Shown: one piece after another, positions 52,930-62,270 of the stretch
Numbering within the stretch: the stretch's first letter is position 1
How the letters are laid out: each line of letters opens with the position of its first letter
NCBI RefSeq assembly: GCF_003992675.1
Contig: NZ_RZMZ01000007.1
Span: forward strand, 248,001-312,000
From: Flagellimonas marinaquae
GTDB lineage: Bacteria; Bacteroidota; Bacteroidia; Flavobacteriales; Flavobacteriaceae
DNA length: 64,000 nucleotides
Direction of reading: 5' to 3'
Position numbers and translations under genes: made by a program
Notes under the pieces: model-generated
Database searches by the model: none
Told to the model about the DNA's origin: nothing
What the model saw: only the letters and a program-made list of their open reading frames with translations

Positions 52930-53931
52930 ATGAAAAAATTAGGAACACTACTGTTTGCCATCATAATGTTGGCATTATCGGCCTGTGGAGACTCAGGTAA
53001 AAAGGAAAAATTTTTACCGCCCTCCACTGGGGGAATCAACTCACTGATGGTCATTATGGATACCGAGCTCTGGAGAGGGCCGGTTGGGGAAAAGATACGG
53101 GACGAATTTGCGGCCCAGATTATAGGTCTGCCCCAAATAGAGCCATTGTTTACCCTTACCCAAGTACCCCCAAAAGTCTTTAAAGGGACAACCACTCATG
53201 CCCGGTCCATTTTGTACGTGGAGCAAGATTCCACCTCTTTGGCACATATCAAGGACGATGCCTATGCAAAACCCCAAAAGGTAGCGGTGGTCACAGGGCC
53301 AACGGAAGAGGTGATGATCAGAAATTTGGATTCTTTGGCCGATAGGGCAATAAGAGAGTTCAAGGCCAACGAAATAGCCGAGGCCCAAAGTCGATTTAAA
53401 CGTTCCCTGAGCAAGGACAAGGCCTTGGAAGAGGAATTCGGTATAAAACTTGATGTCCCATCACTCTACAAGGTGGGCAGGAGAGAAGATAATTTTGTTT
53501 GGATGGACATTCAGATTCCGAAAGGCACTATGAACGTTATCGCGTATGAGATGCCATGGGATTACTTTAGCAACGATTCCACTTTTGTTGACGATATCGT
53601 TCGGATGAGGGATTCCATTGGCGAAAAATATATTCCAGGCCCGTATGAAAACACCTTTATGATTACCGAAAAGGCCTTTTCCCCTTATGTGTTTCCTGCG
53701 GAAATCGGGGGCAAAAAGGCTGCCGAGGTGAAAGGGGTTTGGGAAATAAGTGGTTATCCCATGGCGGGGCCATTTTTGACCTACATCATCAATGACAGGG
53801 AAAATGACAGAAAAATGGTCATCGAAGGTTTCACTTTTGCGCCATCCGAAGCGAAAAGGGACTATATGTTCGAACTGGAAGCCATTCTAAAGACCATTGA
53901 GTTTCTTCCAACAAAGGACACATCCGATTAG
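52930..53931 (+). CDS. DUF4837 family lipoprotein
   Basis: 333 residues with a lipoprotein signal (MKKLGTLLFAIIMLALSACG, lipobox LSAC). LPPSTGGINSLMVIMDTELWRGPVGEKIRDEF is typical of DUF4837, a Bacteroidota-specific family of unknown function. It ends in a strong terminator, closing a two-gene unit with the transglycosylase, so a cell-wall role is possible but not shown. Confidence 0.9.
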   Translation: MKKLGTLLFAIIMLALSACGDSGKKEKFLPPSTGGINSLMVIMDTELWRGPVGEKIRDEFAAQIIGLPQIEPLFTLTQVPPKVFKGTTTHARSILYVEQDSTSLAHIKDDAYAKPQKVAVVTGPTEEVMIRNLDSLADRAIREFKANEIAEAQSRFKRSLSKDKALEEEFGIKLDVPSLYKVGRREDNFVWMDIQIPKGTMNVIAYEMPWDYFSNDSTFVDDIVRMRDSIGEKYIPGPYENTFMITEKAFSPYVFPAEIGGKKAAEVKGVWEISGYPMAGPFLTYIINDRENDRKMVIEGFTFAPSEAKRDYMFELEAILKTIEFLPTKDTSD

Positions 53932-53953
53932 TGAAATTCGGAAAACGGAAAAC

Positions 53954-53987
53954 AAAAAGCCCCGAACAAATAGTTCGGGGCTTTTTT
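53954..53987. terminator. Strong terminator after the DUF4837 gene
   Basis: A 14-bp stem aaaaagccccgaac / gttcggggcttttt with a 5-nt loop. T-runs follow on both strands, so it probably also ends the convergent small gene. Confidence 0.93.
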
Positions 53988-54004
53988 GATATAATGATTT
54001 TTAT

Positions 54005-54175
54005 TTAGTCAAAAGCAAAGCCTGTAGCAATTCGATATACGAAGGCATAAAGCACAACAAAAAACATCACAAAGCTAAACCAAGCGAATATTTTGAAGTA
54101 CTTCTCTACCAAAAAGTGTCCCAAGTTTCGGAACCCTTCAATGTATATTTCTTTGACGAGTAGTAATTTTTTCAT
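54005..54175 (-). CDS. Small conserved membrane protein
   Basis: 56 residues from the ATG at 54173-54175; the open frame extends further upstream to 54298 but that part looks non-coding. MKKLLLVKEIYIEGFRNLGHFLVEKYFKIFAWF is followed by one membrane segment (SFVMFFVVLYAFVYRIATGF) and ends AFD. I recall similar ~55-residue proteins in Flavobacteriaceae (possibly DUF6747), but the family assignment is tentative and the function unknown. Confidence 0.65.
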   Translation of the reverse strand: MKKLLLVKEIYIEGFRNLGHFLVEKYFKIFAWFSFVMFFVVLYAFVYRIATGFAFD

Positions 54176-54426
54176 AAGTATGTTTTTTAAGATGTAAGCT
54201 GGGTCAAAGTTTAGTTTTTGAAGGAAAGAAAGAAAAACTAAAGGACAAAAGGCAAATTTGGACGTTGAAAGCATTAGCTTCAATCCATTAATCCTCAAAG
54301 GAATAGGTATGATCGATAAACTGCATATTGCAGCCTATCGATGGACGGCAAAGATGGTCGATAAACGACACATTTGGTTGAGAAATTGATGGTAAAAGGC
54401 ACCCCAAAAAGGGTTAGGAAAGGGAA

Positions 54427-56481
54427 TTACTCGGAAAACAAGATGAATTCCGACCTTCTGTTCAAACGGTGTTCAGCCGGATCACAGGGCATTCCATCGG
54501 AACAGTGATTTATTAACCTATCTTCCCCGTAACCTACGGCACTCAAAATTCTGGAAGGAGCTATTCCTTTGGAAACAATGTAATTTTTGGTGGATTTCGC
54601 ACGTCTCTCGGACAAAAGCTTATTATATGACGCAGGTCCAGTAGCGTCGGTATGGGAAGCTATCTTTAAGGTTAGTTTCTTGTTTTCTTTTAGTACAGCA
54701 ACCAATTTGTCCAATTCTTTTGCTGAACCGGGGGTAATTTGCGAGCTGTCGAAGTCGAAGTACACATCGTTCGGCTCAAAAATGGCAGCGATGGGCTTTT
54801 GTTCCTCCTTTTGGCGCTCCCGTAAATATTGCGAAACAGATACACCTGTGTTTTCTTTGGTGGCCACCTGTATACTATCATTGATAAACCCATCTTTGCG
54901 GGCTACGATCATATAGTCTGTGGCGGACGTCAGATTTTTGAACACATAATTGCCAGCTGTATCGGATACCGTTTCATTCAATAATTTCCCCGTGGAACTT
55001 AGTAATGAGATGTTGGTTTGCTTCAACACCTCCATGGTTTCCGAATGCTGCACGGAGCCCATAATTGCGTTGAGGTTGGTTTCAAGGATAAAAGAATAAA
55101 TATCGTCGTCACCCTTCCCTCCTTTTCGGTTGGAAGCAAAATATCCTTGTTCGCCTGCAGCATCAATAATATAAGAGAAATCATCCCTGCTACTGTTGAT
55201 GGGTTTGCCCAAGTTGACCCCCACACCAAAGATATCATTGACTCCCTCAGACTTGTATATGTCCAAGCCTCCAAAGCCCATGGGCCTGTTGGAAGAAAAA
55301 TAAAGGGTGTTTTCTGCGATATAAGGAAACATTTCCTTTGCTGCGGTGTTGATGGTCCTGCCCAAGTTTTTGGGCTCGGAGAAGCCGCCATCGGGATAGA
55401 TGTCCACTACATAAATATCCGTTTCGCCAAAACCTCCGGGCCTATCGGAAACAAAGTACATTTTTTTCCCATCCGGACTAACGGTGGGATGCCCAGTGGA
55501 ATAGTCTTCACTGTTAAAGGGCAGTTCTTCTGCTCTTGTCCATTCGCCGTTCACTAATCTGGAACGATATATTTTTAGGTGATTAATGCCATTTTTACCC
55601 CGCTTCAACCTTTTTCCGTAGTTGTTTCTGGTAAAGTAGATCGTTTTCTGATCAGGAGAAAAGGCCATAGAAGCCTCATGGTATTTTGTATTGATGTTTT
55701 TGGAGAATTTTTTAGGAGTGGCCAGGTCTCCCTCATCATTCTTCTTTTGGGCTGTGTAAATATCCAAAAAGGGTTGATTGGTCCATCGGTAGCGACGGGT
55801 GGTAAATATGGAAGAGTCCTTTGCGGATGAGTAAACAATACCGTTTCCATGGAACATTGGCGAAAAATCCGAATACGGGGAATTGATTCCCAAGTTTTTG
55901 ATTTTCACTGTGTATGCAGCCTCCCAGCTGGAATCGCTTATCTTTTCCAGCTCCTTCAGGGGCTCATCCCTTTTTTGGCGCAAAATCTTGGTGATTGCTG
56001 CCGCCCTTCGGTATTTACCAGTTCCCTTTAACGTTTGGGTGTACTTGAAAACAGTTTCTTCGGACACATCATCGGCAAACAATTGATAAAGTTCGTTGTA
56101 CCATTTATAGGCCTTCTCGAGGTTTCCAGTAAAATAGTGAGAGTCACCGGCCTTTGATAGTAAGGCGGAAGTATGTTTTGTGGCAGTCTTTTCGAGGACC
56201 ATGTCATAAATCCGCGCCGATTCGGCATACCACATCTTATCGTAGTACTCGTTTGCTTTTTCAATGAGTTTTTCGGCAACACCGCCTTCGTGTAGATATT
56301 TGGCCAGGTTTTTATCGCTTAAGCCATCAAGATGTTTTACGAAGTTTGGATTGTCTGTAGTGGAATCACTTTCGATGCTCTGGTATAATGGGGGATCAAC
56401 ATCGTTTACCGACATAGCAAGCTCCTGGGCAAATATCCCAAAAGAGCATAGAAAGAAAAATAGCAAGATCAGTTTTCTCAT
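54427..56481 (-). CDS. OmpA family protein with PorE-like architecture (TPR, PD40 propeller, CRD, OmpA)
   Basis: 684 residues from the ATG at 56479-56481, giving the signal peptide MRKLILLFFFLCSFGIFAQ. In order: TPR-like helices (about 45-170), a PD40/WD40-like propeller (about 200-430; KKMYFVSDRPGGFGETDIYVV, NTLYFSSNRPMGFGGLDIYKS), a carboxypeptidase-regulatory-like beta domain (about 468-540) and an OmpA peptidoglycan-binding domain (about 570-684; YFDFDSSQITPGSAKELDKL, LSERRAKSTKNYI). Porphyromonas PorE, a T9SS component, has the same order. Several paralogues exist in flavobacteria, so a role in T9SS or gliding is plausible but unproven. Confidence 0.9.
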   Translation of the reverse strand: MRKLILLFFFLCSFGIFAQELAMSVNDVDPPLYQSIESDSTTDNPNFVKHLDGLSDKNLAKYLHEGGVAEKLIEKANEYYDKMWYAESARIYDMVLEKTATKHTSALLSKAGDSHYFTGNLEKAYKWYNELYQLFADDVSEETVFKYTQTLKGTGKYRRAAAITKILRQKRDEPLKELEKISDSSWEAAYTVKIKNLGINSPYSDFSPMFHGNGIVYSSAKDSSIFTTRRYRWTNQPFLDIYTAQKKNDEGDLATPKKFSKNINTKYHEASMAFSPDQKTIYFTRNNYGKRLKRGKNGINHLKIYRSRLVNGEWTRAEELPFNSEDYSTGHPTVSPDGKKMYFVSDRPGGFGETDIYVVDIYPDGGFSEPKNLGRTINTAAKEMFPYIAENTLYFSSNRPMGFGGLDIYKSEGVNDIFGVGVNLGKPINSSRDDFSYIIDAAGEQGYFASNRKGGKGDDDIYSFILETNLNAIMGSVQHSETMEVLKQTNISLLSSTGKLLNETVSDTAGNYVFKNLTSATDYMIVARKDGFINDSIQVATKENTGVSVSQYLRERQKEEQKPIAAIFEPNDVYFDFDSSQITPGSAKELDKLVAVLKENKKLTLKIASHTDATGPASYNKLLSERRAKSTKNYIVSKGIAPSRILSAVGYGEDRLINHCSDGMPCDPAEHRLNRRSEFILFSE

Positions 56482-56702
56482 TACCACTCCGTCTGCACAA
56501 ATGAACATCAACGCCCATTTGGAGGTTAAGCATTTTGAGGGCTTAACAGTTTAGTTGAACCGCTAAAATAGGATATGGTAAGTGGGGTATTAAGTTTTTG
56601 TTGTGAAAGGTTAAATTTGCGACATTGAACGCTTAAAAAATGTTGTTGTTGGTCGATGAACCAATTAAAAACAACAGGTCCAAGCCTAAAAGCGGGTAAA
56701 CC

Positions 56703-56900
56703 TTAGGACTTTGATTCTTTGGTTTCGCCTTCCAATTTGTCGTCTTCTTTGGTAGCGTTCTTAAACTCCTTAATTCCGCTTCCAAGGCCCTTCATCAATT
56801 CTGGAATCTTTCTGCCTCCAAAAAGCAAAACCACCACGGCAACGATCAATACAATCTGCCATGGACCTAACATACCAAGAAATATTGTTTGAGCAATCAT
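56703..56900 (-). CDS. tatA: Sec-independent protein translocase subunit TatA/E
   Basis: 65 residues. An N-terminal membrane helix ([39 protein letters not shown]) contains the FGG...P hinge and the amphipathic helix typical of TatA. A charged tail follows. It forms the protein-conducting part of the twin-arginine system. No tatC or tatB is adjacent. It is divergent from the M23 peptidase gene. Confidence 0.95.
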   Translation of the reverse strand: MIAQTIFLGMLGPWQIVLIVAVVVLLFGGRKIPELMKGLGSGIKEFKNATKEDDKLEGETKESKS

Positions 56901-57053
56901 ATCTACAAAACCTTTAATTTAGAAATGTAAAAGTACTAAAAAGAAGTGGAAGAGTGTGGCCGATTAACGAAAATTAGCATTTGGGAACGATTTTTAGGAA
57001 CTTGGGCCCCTTAGCTTTTTAAAAAGGTTAACATCCAAATTAAATTGTAAGAC

Positions 57054-57061
57054 TATCTTTG
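57054..57061 (+). promoter_or_regulatory. Putative -7 promoter box of the M23 gene, close to the start codon
   Basis: TATCTTTG matches TAnnTTTG and ends 6 nt before the ATG at 57068. If used, transcription would start at or within a few bases of the start codon, giving a leaderless or near-leaderless mRNA. Confidence 0.45.
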
Positions 57062-57067
57062 TTGATT

Positions 57068-57937
57068 ATGGCAAAGGACAAAAAGAAAAGAAAGGAAATC
57101 AAGCGCAAGCTATTGCACAAGTATCGCTTGGTAATCTTGAATGAAAGCACCTTTGAGGAGAAAATATCCTTTAAGCTGAACCGGTTGAACGTTTTTGTTA
57201 CTGGAACCCTGTTCATTATTGTGCTGATAGGTGTTACCACTTTGATTATTGCCTTTACCCCATTAAGAGAATACATTCCTGGATATTCGTCCACCAAATT
57301 GAAGCGACAAGCCACGGAGCTTACCTACAAGACCGATTCCCTGGTTACAGTACTTAATTATACCAATAGGTATCTAGACAATGTGCGAAAGGTGTTGCGA
57401 GGTGATATCGAGAACAATCAAACCAACCGCGACTCTCTTTTTGAACAGTATAAACTGGACCCAGCCTCAGTGGACCTTACTCCTATTCGTGAAGATCTGC
57501 TCTTGAGGGAAGAAGTGGAACTGGAGGACAAGTACAATCTTTTTGAACGGGATATTGAAAATTTGGGCACCCTTTTTTTCTCGCCGGTTAATGGAACTTT
57601 ATCCCAAGGATTTGATCAAAAGACCAAGCATTATGCAGTGGATTTAGTGGCTCCGCGGGATACCCCCGTCAAGGCAATTGCTGATGGAACGGTATTATTT
57701 GCAGAATGGACCATCGAAACGGGATATGTCATAATTATCGAGCACCAAGAAGGAATAACCTCGGTTTACAAACACAATGGCTCCTTAAGCAAGTCACAAG
57801 GAGATATGGTAAAAGCGGGAGAGGTGATAGCATCCATTGGAAATACAGGAGAACTTACCACTGGGCCTCACTTGCACTTTGAACTTTGGAGAAAGGGCAA
57901 ACCGGTAGATCCACAGAACTATATTGAATTTAACTAA
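57068..57937 (+). CDS. M23 family metallopeptidase (LytM domain)
   Basis: 289 residues from the ATG at 57068 (upstream TTG 59 less likely). A basic N-terminus and one membrane anchor (VFVTGTLFIIVLIGVTTLIIAF) are followed by a coiled coil and the M23 domain (about 175-289): KHYAVDLVAPRDTPVKAIADGTV has the H...D zinc ligands and GPHLHFELW the HxH. Such enzymes cleave peptidoglycan cross-links or act as division activators. The GH3 gene starts within its stop codon (TAATG). Confidence 0.93.
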   Translation: MAKDKKKRKEIKRKLLHKYRLVILNESTFEEKISFKLNRLNVFVTGTLFIIVLIGVTTLIIAFTPLREYIPGYSSTKLKRQATELTYKTDSLVTVLNYTNRYLDNVRKVLRGDIENNQTNRDSLFEQYKLDPASVDLTPIREDLLLREEVELEDKYNLFERDIENLGTLFFSPVNGTLSQGFDQKTKHYAVDLVAPRDTPVKAIADGTVLFAEWTIETGYVIIIEHQEGITSVYKHNGSLSKSQGDMVKAGEVIASIGNTGELTTGPHLHFELWRKGKPVDPQNYIEFN

Positions 57938-59436
57938 TGTCCCTAAAAGCATTTGCGGCCAAAATATTTGCCAATCGGATAGCGAAAAAGACGAACAAAT
58001 GGGTAAACCGTCCGGTTCACACCCAGCAGAAAGTCTTTAACGAATTGATAGCAAAAGGAAAAAGAACCCTTTTTGGAAAAGATCATCGGTTCGAAACCAT
58101 TACATCGCACCAAGATTTCGCAGAACGTGTGCCCATTCGGGACTATGAAGAACTAAAGGGCTACGTTCAACAGATCATAGAAGGCAAGACCGATGTGCTT
58201 TGGCCTGGGAAACCCATTTATTTTGCCAAAACTTCAGGTACTACTTCTGGGGCCAAATATATTCCCATCACCAAACCTTCCATCAAAAATCAAGTTGAAG
58301 CCTCCAGGAATGCCATTTTAAGTTACATCCACGAAACGGGGAAGGCTGACTTTGTGGATGGCAGAATGATCTTTTTGCAAGGAAGTCCGGAGTTGGAGGA
58401 AAAAAACGGAATCAAGCTCGGTAGACTTTCAGGAATCTCTGCCCATTATGTGCCCAATTATCTTCAAAAGAACCGATTGCCCAGCTGGGAAACCAATTGC
58501 ATCGAAGATTGGGAGGCCAAAGTGGACAAAATCGTAGAGGAGACGGAGAATGAAAATATGACCGTGATTGCAGGAATACCTTCCTGGGTGCAGATGTATT
58601 TTGAAAAACTGAATGCCAAGTCCGGAAAAAAGGTAGGGGAACTTTTTAAGGAATTTCAGCTATTCATTTATGGCGGAGTGAATTACGAGCCGTATCGTGC
58701 CAAATTTGAAAATTTGATAGGCAGAAAGGTGGACAGTATTGAGCTTTTCCCCGCAAGCGAAGGGTTTTTTGCCTATCAAAATTCCCAAAAAGAAAAGGGG
58801 ATGCTCTTGCTGCTCGACGCCGGTATTTTTTATGAGTTCGTAAGAGCTGACGAATTTTTTGATGATGAACCCAAAAGATTGACTATTGCCGACGTAGAGT
58901 TGGATGTGGACTACGCTATGGTGATTTCTACCAATGCTGGGCTGTGGGCCTACAATTTGGGAGATACCGTTCGGTTTATTTCAAAGAACCCCTACAAGAT
59001 TGTTGTTTCAGGTCGCATCAAACACTTTATTTCTGCTTTTGGGGAGCATGTGATTGCCAAGGAAGTGGAGGAGGCGCTTCGGTTGGCCGTGGAACAGACC
59101 GATGCCTTGGTGAACGAATTTACGGTCGCTCCCCAGGCCGACCCCAAAGATGGAGAGCTGCCCTATCACGAATGGTTTATCGAATTTGAACGAGAGCCTT
59201 CGGACCCTGAAAAGTTTGCTGCCCTTATGGAAGAAAGCATGAAACAGCAGAACAGCTATTATTTTGACCTGATTGAAGGCAATATTCTTCAACCGTTGAA
59301 AATAAGTAGCATCAGAACCAACGGATTTCAAGATTATATGAAATCCATAGGCAAGCTCGGCGGTCAGAATAAGGTACAACGCCTGGCCAACGACCGAAAA
59401 GTGGCCGATGGGCTTCATCCATTTAAAATTAGTTAA
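57937..59436 (+). CDS. GH3 auxin-responsive promoter family protein (acyl-adenylate-forming)
   Basis: 499 residues, start overlapping the previous stop by 1 nt. KTSGTTSGAKYIPIT is the ATP/phosphate-binding loop; YGGVNYEPYRAKF, PASEGFFAYQ and NLGDTVRFISKNPYKIVVSGRIKHFISAFGEHV are conserved GH3 motifs. Plant GH3 proteins conjugate amino acids to auxin or jasmonate through acyl-AMP. The bacterial substrate is unknown. Tight linkage to M23 suggests co-expression. Confidence 0.93.
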   Translation: MSLKAFAAKIFANRIAKKTNKWVNRPVHTQQKVFNELIAKGKRTLFGKDHRFETITSHQDFAERVPIRDYEELKGYVQQIIEGKTDVLWPGKPIYFAKTSGTTSGAKYIPITKPSIKNQVEASRNAILSYIHETGKADFVDGRMIFLQGSPELEEKNGIKLGRLSGISAHYVPNYLQKNRLPSWETNCIEDWEAKVDKIVEETENENMTVIAGIPSWVQMYFEKLNAKSGKKVGELFKEFQLFIYGGVNYEPYRAKFENLIGRKVDSIELFPASEGFFAYQNSQKEKGMLLLLDAGIFYEFVRADEFFDDEPKRLTIADVELDVDYAMVISTNAGLWAYNLGDTVRFISKNPYKIVVSGRIKHFISAFGEHVIAKEVEEALRLAVEQTDALVNEFTVAPQADPKDGELPYHEWFIEFEREPSDPEKFAALMEESMKQQNSYYFDLIEGNILQPLKISSIRTNGFQDYMKSIGKLGGQNKVQRLANDRKVADGLHPFKIS

Positions 59437-59469
59437 GTTATAAGGGCTTATCTTTCATAGGAATTCACT

Positions 59470-59477
59470 TATTTTTG
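59470..59477 (+). promoter_or_regulatory. Putative -7 promoter box of the DUF6909-like gene
   Basis: TATTTTTG matches TAnnTTTG, 9 nt upstream of the ATG at 59487, implying a very short leader. Confidence 0.4.
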
Positions 59478-59486
59478 CCAGAAGTT

Positions 59487-61175
59487 ATGATGGCAACAGA
59501 AGTAAAACAGACTACTAGGGCCCAGGAGTCCACCAACGCAATCGAACGGTTGTACATCACCATGCGCCATTTGCTCAACAGGGGATTCTATAAACCCTCT
59601 GGAGTTTCCGGTAATGCTTTGCGGACCGCTTTATTGTTGCTTAGGCCGGAAATTTATGGCACCATTGCAGACGATAAGGCCGAGTTGAACGGCTTGATTT
59701 ATGTATTGGAACGACTTCCCGAAGGCATCGAGGAATGTCGGTTTATTAATCTTACCTCCGATGAAGGTTTTGCGAAATCACATTTAAAGCCAATTGTTCC
59801 TCCCAAACGAAGAAGGAACTGTTACCGTATTGATGACGAGCAAATGAACGTGGAGATTACGCGTGGGAGAAGTGATATTTACGATATACTGACCCATTTG
59901 ACGTTTTTATTCATTGAATCCGGAAAAATATGTAGAAGGGTGTTGGTAGACGATGGGACCTCGACCATAAGGGACTGGGACAAGCTTACGGAATTTGTGT
60001 TGTCTGAAGAAAAGACTTCCGAACAACGTGAGGTGGCATTGATTCACTGTGCCAATATATTGAGCAGGACCTTTGATGAGGTAGTGGAAATACAAAACAA
60101 ACTAAAGACCCCAGAAGACCCCGACCGTTTTTTGAACGTTATCCATTGGTTGGGTAAACTGGCCATTGAGGAAGAGACCACGGGCAATAAAAGGACCATT
60201 ACCTTCAGCCCCTTGTTGCGGGAGCGATTGGGACACCATATCCATGGAGAAAAATGGGCAGATAGAATCAAGGCCACGTTGAAAAACCATAATCTGCTGC
60301 ACAGGCCACTTCATATTATCAGTGCCAATATGCACAGTGTAATGAATTCCCTGTTTGCCAAGAAAGCATTGGCAGATGAATTCCCGGATAACGACTCCTT
60401 GGAAATCTACAAGGCACTAAGTTCCGATAAAAACAAGTCTCTCAACAAAAAGGTCAAAAACCATGCTTTGAACAATGGTATGCTTTTTTTGGAGGATGAA
60501 TCCGGAGCCAATATCGATGTGCAGATTTTTGACACGGCCAAGTTCGGGAAGGGAAGCTGTTGCTACACCCTACCCAATACTATCTCAGAAGATGAAAAAC
60601 CCGTTATATTTGTGATGGACTATGCCTTTGGCGAGCAAGCTTATGAGACCATAGACGAACTTTTGAAGCCTATGGAAGAAGGCCAAAAGAAAACGTTTTT
60701 AAATGTGGATTCGGTTTCCATCATGGGAAAAGCGGGTATTTTGGAGGGAGGCAAAGGAGATATCATGATTCCCTCGGCGCATATTTTTGAGGGCACGGCC
60801 GATAATTATCCTTTTGAGAACGAATTGAAAGGACAGGATTTTGAAGGGCATGGACTAAAGGTAACCGAAGGAACCATGGTGACCGTTTTGGGAACATCAT
60901 TGCAAAATAGGGATATTCTCCAGTTTTTCCATGAGTCCACCTGGAATGTTATAGGTTTGGAGATGGAAGGGGTGCATTACCAAAAGGCAATACAATCCGC
61001 ATCCCAAATTCGAAAGAGCATTAAAAAGGAGGTTAAGGTAAGATACGCATACTATGCCTCGGACAATCCATTGGAGACAGGGAGCACATTGGCTTCAGGA
61101 GGATTGGGCACAACAGGGGTAAAACCCACCTATTTGATTACGGACAAGATTTTACAACAAATATTCAATTCATAA
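59487..61175 (+). CDS. DUF6909-like protein with nucleoside-phosphorylase-like C-terminal half
   Basis: 562 residues from the ATG at 59487 (a second ATG follows directly). The N-terminal ~290 residues are a helical domain without recognised motifs. The C-terminal part has features of the PNP/UDP phosphorylase fold: VSIMGKAGILEGGKGDIMIPS, VTVLGTSLQNRDIL, and especially VIGLEMEGVHYQKA followed by RYAYYASDNPLE, matching the purine/uridine phosphorylase MEMEA and SDN signatures. I recall the family as DUF6909 in Bacteroidota. Possible nucleoside- or nucleotide-related enzyme; activity not established. Confidence 0.8.
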   Translation: MMATEVKQTTRAQESTNAIERLYITMRHLLNRGFYKPSGVSGNALRTALLLLRPEIYGTIADDKAELNGLIYVLERLPEGIEECRFINLTSDEGFAKSHLKPIVPPKRRRNCYRIDDEQMNVEITRGRSDIYDILTHLTFLFIESGKICRRVLVDDGTSTIRDWDKLTEFVLSEEKTSEQREVALIHCANILSRTFDEVVEIQNKLKTPEDPDRFLNVIHWLGKLAIEEETTGNKRTITFSPLLRERLGHHIHGEKWADRIKATLKNHNLLHRPLHIISANMHSVMNSLFAKKALADEFPDNDSLEIYKALSSDKNKSLNKKVKNHALNNGMLFLEDESGANIDVQIFDTAKFGKGSCCYTLPNTISEDEKPVIFVMDYAFGEQAYETIDELLKPMEEGQKKTFLNVDSVSIMGKAGILEGGKGDIMIPSAHIFEGTADNYPFENELKGQDFEGHGLKVTEGTMVTVLGTSLQNRDILQFFHESTWNVIGLEMEGVHYQKAIQSASQIRKSIKKEVKVRYAYYASDNPLETGSTLASGGLGTTGVKPTYLITDKILQQIFNS

Positions 61176-61178
61176 GGT

Positions 61179-62228
61179 ATGGCAGACCAACCGGTACAAC
61201 AGAACAATTCGGATGAAATAGATTTGGGACAATTGTTTCAAATGATAGGAAGGGGTTTTCAAAAGTTCTTCAATTTCATCTCAAGCATTTTCAAGGGTAT
61301 TTTCCACTTGATCATGTTGTTTCTCCTTTTTGTGCAAAAGAACATCATTGTAATCGGATCAGCACTCATTATAGGTGGTGTTGGAGGCTTTATTCTCGAT
61401 AAAATCACACCAGAAAAATATATTTCCCGAATGGTTGTGGAACCCAACTTCAACAGTGTCCAACAATTGTACAACAATATTGCCTTTTACAACGATTTGG
61501 CGAAGGCTCAAGATTCAGTTGCACTAGCCACGGCATTGAATATTACCGAACATGAGGCTGCCAGTATCAAAGAAATTTTCACGGATTCCTATTCGGACGA
61601 GAACCAGAAGATAAAACTTTTTGACCAATTCATAAAAGAGTTGGACACCACTACAATTAAAGCAATTGACTACGAAAATTATTTGGAGAACTTCAATTCC
61701 ATGGATGCTAGGTTCCACCAGATATCATTGATTAGCACGGATAATAGAGTGGCCAAAAAAGCACAACCGGCCATTATCAATTCGATTTCTGTAAACCAGT
61801 ATTTCAAGTTACAACAGCGAATTAATGATGAAAACCTAAAGCTTCAGGAGGAAATTTATAGAAACCAGTTGGCCGAAATAGATTCACTGCAAAGTCTTTA
61901 CAGAACGGTTTTGGTAAAGGAGGCAGACAAGCCTATGCAGGGCACCAATATTAATTTGGCAGAAGGAGGGGAGTCGAAAGGGCGTGAACTTGCTTTGGTG
62001 CAGGAGAAAGACGTGCTGAAGGAGAAGCTGGTAGAACTGAACGAGGAAAGGGCCAATAAATCGACAATTATTAATGTAATAAGCGATTTTCCAACTAGGG
62101 GCGTGGAGCAAAAGGGAGTTTGGAACAGCTATAAATTTAAACTCCCAGCATTGTTGCTAATTTTGGTCCTTGGGGTTTTAGCTTTGCTTGAACTAAACAG
62201 ATACCTTAAAACGTATAATCAAGAGTAA
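61179..62228 (+). CDS. Chain-length-determinant (Wzz)-like membrane protein
   Basis: 349 residues with a short N-terminal cytoplasmic helix, a membrane segment (IIVIGSALIIGGVGGFILD, about 50-72), a periplasmic region with coiled coil (about 200-290; QQRINDENLKLQEEIYRNQLAEIDSLQSLY) and a second membrane segment near the C-terminus (LPALLLILVLGVLALLEL). This two-segment layout matches Wzz-type polysaccharide co-polymerases without a kinase domain. It lies 3 nt after the DUF6909-like gene and 42 nt before rfbD, the start of sugar-nucleotide genes. Confidence 0.75.
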   Translation: MADQPVQQNNSDEIDLGQLFQMIGRGFQKFFNFISSIFKGIFHLIMLFLLFVQKNIIVIGSALIIGGVGGFILDKITPEKYISRMVVEPNFNSVQQLYNNIAFYNDLAKAQDSVALATALNITEHEAASIKEIFTDSYSDENQKIKLFDQFIKELDTTTIKAIDYENYLENFNSMDARFHQISLISTDNRVAKKAQPAIINSISVNQYFKLQQRINDENLKLQEEIYRNQLAEIDSLQSLYRTVLVKEADKPMQGTNINLAEGGESKGRELALVQEKDVLKEKLVELNEERANKSTIINVISDFPTRGVEQKGVWNSYKFKLPALLLILVLGVLALLELNRYLKTYNQE

Positions 62229-62270
62229 GGACCAAAAGTGTTTTTTTGGTCACCAATAAAATGAGAGATA

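Noticed and set aside
54176..54298. N-terminal extension of the small membrane protein gene
   Set aside because: The upstream codons look non-coding, and the ATG at 54175 gives the expected small protein.
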